Assembly (NCBI GenBank): GCA_963972425.1
Contig: CAXAUF010000001.1
Location: 62,001-126,000 of the forward strand
Source: Algorimicrobium sp002414705
Lineage (GTDB): Bacteria > Bacteroidota > Bacteroidia > Flavobacteriales > Flavobacteriaceae
Length of the DNA: 64,000 nucleotides
Reading direction: 5' to 3'
Shown here: in pieces, positions 59,585 to 64,000 of the stretch
Numbering within the stretch: the stretch's first letter is position 1
How the letters are laid out: every line of letters begins with the position of its first letter
Notes under the pieces: model-generated
What the model was told of the DNA's origin: nothing
Database searches by the model: none
Seen by the model: the letters and a program-made list of their open reading frames with translations, nothing else
Translations under genes and position numbers: made by a program

Positions 59585-61684
59585 ATGAATTTAAACTTTA
59601 AAAAAGCATCATTATTGAGTGCAGCTGCCTTTATGGGCTTAATGGCATGTAAAAATGATGCAAAAGAAGACACAGCGCTTGTAGAAGAAGAGTCTATTCC
59701 AGGCATAAATTTGGAGTACATGAATACTGATGTCAAGCCAAATGATGATTTTTTTAATTATGTTAATGGTACATGGTTAAAAACGACTGAAATTCCTGAT
59801 GATCAATCTACTTGGGGAAGTTTTAATGAACTCCGTAAAAAAACAGATGCCGATGCTTTAAGCATTTTAGAAGCTGCTATGTCTGATAATAAGGATATGA
59901 ATAAAATACAGGTTTTACCAGGATCTGACCAAGAAAAAGCCGTGTTTTTATATCAAACTATCATGGATACAGTTGGTAGAAATAATCAAGGTTTGGATCC
60001 AATAAAGCCGTATTTGACTAAAATTGATGCCATTGAAAACATTAATGACTTACAGGCTTATATGATTGAAATGGAACCACTAGGAGGTGGCGGTTTATAT
60101 GGTTTTGGCGTAGGTTCAGATCCTAAAGACAGCAACAGAAATGTGGGTTATTTAGGAGGTGGAAGTACAGGCTTGCCAGATCGTGATTATTATGTAAAAG
60201 ATGATGCTGATTCTAAAGAAAAACGCGAAAAATATGTATCACATATTACAAGAATGTTACAATATTTAGGAGAGACAGAAGCTGACGCAAATGCAGAAGC
60301 TAAACAGATATTAGCTTTTGAAACCCGTTTAGCAGAAGCTAAAATGGATAAAGTAGATAGACGCGATGCTAGAAAACGTTACAACCCTAGATCTATAGAA
60401 CAAGTACAAGAAATGGTGCCTGTTGTTAATTGGAAAAACTTTTTAAATGGCATTGGTGTTAAAGAATTAGATACGGTTATTATAGGCGATTTAAACTATT
60501 TTAATCGCTTACAAGAGGTTTTAGCTGAAGGAAATGTAGCCGATTGGAAAGCCTATTTACGTTGGGATGCTTTCAATGGTGCTGCTGGACAATTAAGTAC
60601 CGATTTAGAAACTGCAAGTTGGGAGTTTTATGGTCGTGAGTTAAATGGCGCTAAAACACAACGACCACGTGACGAACGTGCTTTAGGATCACTAAACGGA
60701 ACAGTTGGTGAAGCGTTAGGAAAATTATATGTTGATAAAATGTTCCCTCCAGAAGCAAAAGCCAAAGCTGAAAAAATGATTAAGAATGTTATCCTAGCGT
60801 TTGAAAATCGTATTAATAACTTGGAGTGGATGAGTCCAGAAACCAAGAAAAAAGCGATTGAAAAACTACAAGCAACATCCATTAAAATTGCATATCCTGA
60901 TAAGTGGAAAGATTATTCTGCATTAGAAATTAAAGGTGTTGAAGAAGGTGGATCTTATTTACAGAATTCTTTAAATGCTCGTGCTTGGAATTTTAAAAAG
61001 GATATCGATAAATTAGGAAAACCAGTAGATAAAAGTGAATGGTATATGGCACCACAAGTTGTGAATGCGTATTTCAATCCATCTTATAACGAAATTGTTT
61101 TTCCTGCAGCAATTTTACAGCCGCCTTTTTATAATTATAAAGCGGATGATGCTGTAAATTATGGTGGAATTGGTGCTGTTATTGGTCATGAAATATCCCA
61201 TAGTTTTGATGATTCTGGTGCACGTTATGATAAAGATGGAAATTTAAATAACTGGTGGACAGATGCCGATTTAGAGCAATTTGAAACATTAGGAAATCAA
61301 TTAGCCGATCAATATAGTGCTATTGAAGTTTTGCCAGACGTAACTATTAACGGAAAGTTTACTTTAGGAGAAAATATAGGTGATTTAGGTGGTGTTTTAG
61401 CTGCTTATGATGCGTTACAATTAAGTTTTATAGAAAATGGCAGACCAGAAGATATTGATGGCTTTTCAGCAGAACAACGTTTCTTCATGAGTTGGGCAAC
61501 TGTTTGGAGAACTAAAATGCGTGACGATGCTTTAAAAACACGTATTAAAACAGATCCACATTCTCCAGGAATGAATCGGGCTGTTCAACCTTTATTAAAT
61601 ATAGATGCCTTTTACGACGCTTTCAATATTAAAGCAGGTGATAGTATGTATATTGCGCCAGAACAACGTGTTCGTATCTGGTAA
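59585..61684 (+). CDS. M13 family metallopeptidase lipoprotein (PepO/neprilysin type)
   Basis: 699 residues. The lipoprotein signal ends LMAC (C22). The M13 N-terminal domain begins with NTDVKPNDDFFNYVNGTW. The zinc site is H535-E-x-x-H539 (HEISHSFDD) with the third ligand E596 in ENIGD (E596-x3-D600). NAYFNPSYNEIVFPAAILQPPFY ahead of it is the substrate-binding stretch of the family, and the C-terminus QRVRIW replaces the usual C-x-x-W. It cleaves peptides at the cell envelope. A perfect terminator hairpin follows 27 bases after the stop. Confidence 0.95.
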   Translation: MNLNFKKASLLSAAAFMGLMACKNDAKEDTALVEEESIPGINLEYMNTDVKPNDDFFNYVNGTWLKTTEIPDDQSTWGSFNELRKKTDADALSILEAAMSDNKDMNKIQVLPGSDQEKAVFLYQTIMDTVGRNNQGLDPIKPYLTKIDAIENINDLQAYMIEMEPLGGGGLYGFGVGSDPKDSNRNVGYLGGGSTGLPDRDYYVKDDADSKEKREKYVSHITRMLQYLGETEADANAEAKQILAFETRLAEAKMDKVDRRDARKRYNPRSIEQVQEMVPVVNWKNFLNGIGVKELDTVIIGDLNYFNRLQEVLAEGNVADWKAYLRWDAFNGAAGQLSTDLETASWEFYGRELNGAKTQRPRDERALGSLNGTVGEALGKLYVDKMFPPEAKAKAEKMIKNVILAFENRINNLEWMSPETKKKAIEKLQATSIKIAYPDKWKDYSALEIKGVEEGGSYLQNSLNARAWNFKKDIDKLGKPVDKSEWYMAPQVVNAYFNPSYNEIVFPAAILQPPFYNYKADDAVNYGGIGAVIGHEISHSFDDSGARYDKDGNLNNWWTDADLEQFETLGNQLADQYSAIEVLPDVTINGKFTLGENIGDLGGVLAAYDALQLSFIENGRPEDIDGFSAEQRFFMSWATVWRTKMRDDALKTRIKTDPHSPGMNRAVQPLLNIDAFYDAFNIKAGDSMYIAPEQRVRIW

Positions 61685-61709
61685 TAGTTTTAAAACATAA
61701 AGTTATAAA

Positions 61710-61745
61710 GTAAAAAAGCAGTCTATTTTTAGACTGCTTTTTCTT
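61710..61745 (+). terminator. Intrinsic terminator after the M13 peptidase gene
   Basis: AAAAGCAGTCTA (61715-61726) pairs exactly with TAGACTGCTTTT (61730-61741), with a 3-base loop, and more T residues follow. Strong hairpin. Confidence 0.9.
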
Positions 61746-62008
61746 TGAAAAAAATCACGCTTTCGAGTTATACATAAATATCTAATAGTTGAATTAAAAC
61801 CTATTAATAATTGCCTATATGTATTTATATATTTTTAACATCTAATATATTTTGTAAAAATCGCTTACTACAGGCTTTTGTTTTAACTATAAATGTACGT
61901 GTTTTAACATCTGTAGAACCTGTACTAGCTGATTTCATTTGTACTAACATCAAATTAGTCATGTTTTTATTTATCATCTTAAATACAGCTTAAGTGTTTC
62001 TTAAATCA
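61746..62008. other. Intergenic stretch without supported genes
   Basis: Part of the 393-base gap between the M13 peptidase gene and the sorting-domain protein gene, bounded by two terminators. A 60-codon plus-strand frame at 61811-61993 has no homology I recognise, no promoter and atypical composition. I see no RNA gene or repeat here. Confidence 0.6.
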
Positions 62009-62047
62009 AAAAATGGGTGATATAATTAAATATCACCCATTTTTTCT
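62006..62047. terminator. Bidirectional terminator
   Basis: AAATGGGTGATAT (62011-62023) and ATATCACCCATTT (62030-62042) are exact reverse complements around a 6-base AT loop. A-rich sequence precedes and T-rich sequence follows. It ends the minus-strand gene at 62078. Confidence 0.9.
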
Positions 62048-62077
62048 ACTAGTAATCAACTATAGCTTTCTTTAAAA

Positions 62078-64000
62078 CTATTTCTTTATAACCTTAAAGG
62101 TTTTTTGAGCATTATTTATGGTAACGGTTACAAAGTAAACGCCATCTTCTAATGTATTCATATTTACAGTTGTCTTTAAGTTGTTTGGTTTTGCAACCTG
62201 AACTTGTTGTCCTACAATATTAAAGATACTAACATTTGAAATGGTATTTCCAGCCTCAATTGTTAAGGTGTTAACAACAGGATTTGGATAGTATTTAAAT
62301 GTTTCAAACGTATTAGACTCCACACTTAAAGAAGGATCTGGATACGCAAGTATGGTATATTCTGCAGCACTAGAAGCATGTACCATAATTAGGTATGTAT
62401 TTCCAGCAATTAAATCACCTGTTCTTGGTGTTGTATTATTAAAACAACTTGAAATACCTGTCACATAACCTGCAGTACCTGTTTGGGAGCAATTTTCCGT
62501 GTTGTAAACCGTATAACTTGCACTACCACTAACTCTTGTAAAATTAAAGTTATACATTCCAGTATATTGCGGTGTAAAAGCATACCAAACAGATTCAGTT
62601 GTAGAACTTGCACATCCTTCAGCTGAGTAATACGCAGCATCAGTAACGTTTATATTGCCAGAAATAGCGTTATTTCCATTCATGTCAACAGATTCTGTTA
62701 ATGTAAATGCACCTGAACAATCGCTGTTAGCTACAGCATCTGGTAATCTATTAACAGTTAAGTCAAACGTTACACCTGGTCCTGTTTGAGTTGATTGAAC
62801 CATTACATAATAGTCTGTTCCAGCTTGTAATGATAAAACTTGTGCTGAACTGGAGTTGCAATTTGTAGAAAGAGCATTCAAATTAGCGCAAGAACCTTCA
62901 TACACATAGAAAGTGGATAGAGCCGGTTGATTTGTTGGGTTTTCAGCAAAACTAATTTCATAGATACCAGTTACTGATGGATTTAATGTATACCAAACAT
63001 CGCTAATTCCTGAAGTGTTACATGAGTTGTTTGCTGATGTTGTGGCTCCTACAGTTGTACCCGATGTTAGCACTGGTGTACCAACAGTGGCTGATACTGT
63101 AATGCTTTCTGCACCAACACATTCGTCATTAACAGGTGCAGCAGGAGGCTCTTTTAAACAAATATCATAGTTTTGAGCATATTCTCCATCAAGTCTTGTA
63201 TTGTTGCGGATATAATATGTTTGTCCAATAGTTAAGTTCGTTAACGTAACAAAGTCCCCAGTAAAACAATCAACACTGGTAAGTGAACCGCATGATCCTA
63301 CCAATAATTCTGTTGCTTGTATAGTTCCACCAGTTAAGTAGCCAGGCGTAGAAACAATATTTAAATATTCTAAAATAGTAGTAGTGCTTGTTGCTACAAA
63401 GCTAAACCAAACATCGTTATTGTTATTATTTGAAGATGCACACGTATCAGGATCTGTTACCGATTCTGTTGCACCTGCATTGCTTGCGCTAATAAATAAA
63501 GTGCATGAGTCATCGGTATTAACTGATAAACTGATAGGGTTTGCGCACTCATCATTACTTGGAGGGCAGTAAAAATATGATGATGCTTCAGAAATACAGC
63601 TGCTATCATCATCATTCGTTAATGTGAAGTTTACAGTTGTTCCACTCATGTAAGGACCCATATTTACAAGTCCAGTCGTGTTAATTCCAGTCACATCAGC
63701 AGTTGATCCGATGTCGTCACTTAAGGTTAAAGTAGTTGCGCTTCCTAAATAAGAAACATCCACATCTACTGAAAACATACCTGTTCCACAATCCGCTATA
63801 TTAGCTGTTGAAGCTATAGTTGGGTTAATACAAGAGTTTCTTTGAATTATTAAACTATATGTATAGGTTCTAGAAGCACTAGAATTACTTAAAACTATAA
63901 AATAGGTATTTTCTGCAGATAAAACGACTTCAGATAAATTTAAAGCTCCTCCTGAATTAAATGTACCTACATAAGCTACACATTCTGTTGCTACATCAGG
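62078..64000 (-). CDS. Large secreted protein with T9SS type A sorting domain (N-terminus outside window)
   Basis: The frame is open up to base 64000, so the N-terminus lies beyond the window; 640 residues are visible. It contains at least three repeated domains of about 120-140 residues, each starting with a NDEC/NSDC-type cysteine motif (PPSNDECANPISL; APVNDECVGAESI; AVANSDCSGAFTL) and containing a DVWF/DVWY/SVWY strand and a GxxYxI-like strand, as in pre-peptidase-type and adhesin modules. The C-terminal about 75 residues are a Por secretion sorting domain (FKYYPNPVVNTLTIEAG ... GVYFVTVTINNAQKTFKVIKK). It is exported by the type IX system and probably attached to the surface. Target or ligand unknown. 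Confidence 0.9.
   Translation of the reverse strand, partial: PDVATECVAYVGTFNSGGALNLSEVVLSAENTYFIVLSNSSASRTYTYSLIIQRNSCINPTIASTANIADCGTGMFSVDVDVSYLGSATTLTLSDDIGSTADVTGINTTGLVNMGPYMSGTTVNFTLTNDDDSSCISEASSYFYCPPSNDECANPISLSVNTDDSCTLFISASNAGATESVTDPDTCASSNNNNNDVWFSFVATSTTTILEYLNIVSTPGYLTGGTIQATELLVGSCGSLTSVDCFTGDFVTLTNLTIGQTYYIRNNTRLDGEYAQNYDICLKEPPAAPVNDECVGAESITVSATVGTPVLTSGTTVGATTSANNSCNTSGISDVWYTLNPSVTGIYEISFAENPTNQPALSTFYVYEGSCANLNALSTNCNSSSAQVLSLQAGTDYYVMVQSTQTGPGVTFDLTVNRLPDAVANSDCSGAFTLTESVDMNGNNAISGNINVTDAAYYSAEGCASSTTESVWYAFTPQYTGMYNFNFTRVSGSASYTVYNTENCSQTGTAGYVTGISSCFNNTTPRTGDLIAGNTYLIMVHASSAAEYTILAYPDPSLSVESNTFETFKYYPNPVVNTLTIEAGNTISNVSIFNIVGQQVQVAKPNNLKTTVNMNTLEDGVYFVTVTINNAQKTFKVIKK

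Noticed and set aside
61811..61993. 60-codon open frame on the plus strand in the gap after the M13 peptidase gene
   Set aside because: No promoter or recognisable family, lies between two terminators, and its residue make-up looks random.
1..64000. Mobile elements, CRISPR arrays, tRNA or rRNA genes
   Set aside because: No transposase or integrase, no regularly spaced repeats, and no cloverleaf or rRNA sequence was recognised by reading both strands.

Overview
This window is chromosomal DNA from a member of the Flavobacteriaceae (Bacteroidetes). The DNA is AT-rich. Start codons are preceded by A-rich stretches rather than strong Shine-Dalgarno sites. Several promoters carry the Bacteroidetes -7 box TAnnTTTG. 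Family markers are the Bat proteins, a type IX secretion sorting domain at the right edge, an NAD-epimerase type threonine dehydrogenase and a complete flexirubin-type pigment cluster. No rRNA, tRNA, CRISPR array, insertion sequence or prophage was seen.

Left part (1-22.6 kb), mostly plus strand: the end of a bat operon (BatD partial, BatE); two small paralogous membrane/exported proteins; a bicarbonate module made of SulP transporter, UspA-like protein and beta-carbonic anhydrase followed by a second SulP and beta-carbonic anhydrase; CvpA (minus); a conserved small protein and pheS; a tripartite RND efflux operon behind a strong promoter that overlaps an inverted repeat; an MFS transporter; a CDP-alcohol phosphatidyltransferase; gpsA (minus); a duplicated-domain lipoprotein; and a BON-LysM protein.

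Centre (22.7-55.8 kb), all minus strand: an almost gap-free run of 36 genes, transcribed from 55761 towards 22722. It carries the whole logic of flexirubin synthesis: a tyrosine/histidine ammonia-lyase family enzyme to make the aryl starter, an adenylate-forming ligase, two acyl carrier proteins, FabG, three intact ketosynthases, two degenerate ketosynthase-like partners, three hotdog proteins of dehydratase type, a thioesterase and a methyltransferase for the aryl polyene; DarA and DarB for the dialkylresorcinol half; and acyltransferases and a BtrH-like protein that could join the halves. It also carries an envelope set: ABC-2 exporter, LolA-like protein, lipoproteins, two outer membrane barrels, and an MMPL transporter fused to a PlsC-type acyltransferase. 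Further members include a glycosyltransferase, a NodB-type deacetylase, a CrtI-like oxidoreductase, a C45 Ntn-hydrolase lipoprotein, a WG-repeat protein and several proteins of unknown function. A flavoprotein with halogenase signatures is transcribed divergently from the head of the operon, and the shared intergenic region has a perfect inverted repeat.

Right part (57-64 kb): a secreted protein of unknown function, threonine 3-dehydrogenase, a small lipoprotein, an M13 metallopeptidase lipoprotein, and the C-terminal part of a large secreted protein with a T9SS sorting domain that runs off the window.

The pigment cluster is of a known type. The least explained parts are its accessory proteins (BtrH-like plus the 136-residue protein, C45 hydrolase, deacetylase, WG-repeat protein, paired small secreted proteins), the halogenase-like flavoenzyme next door, and the two tiny exported paralogues in front of the bicarbonate module.
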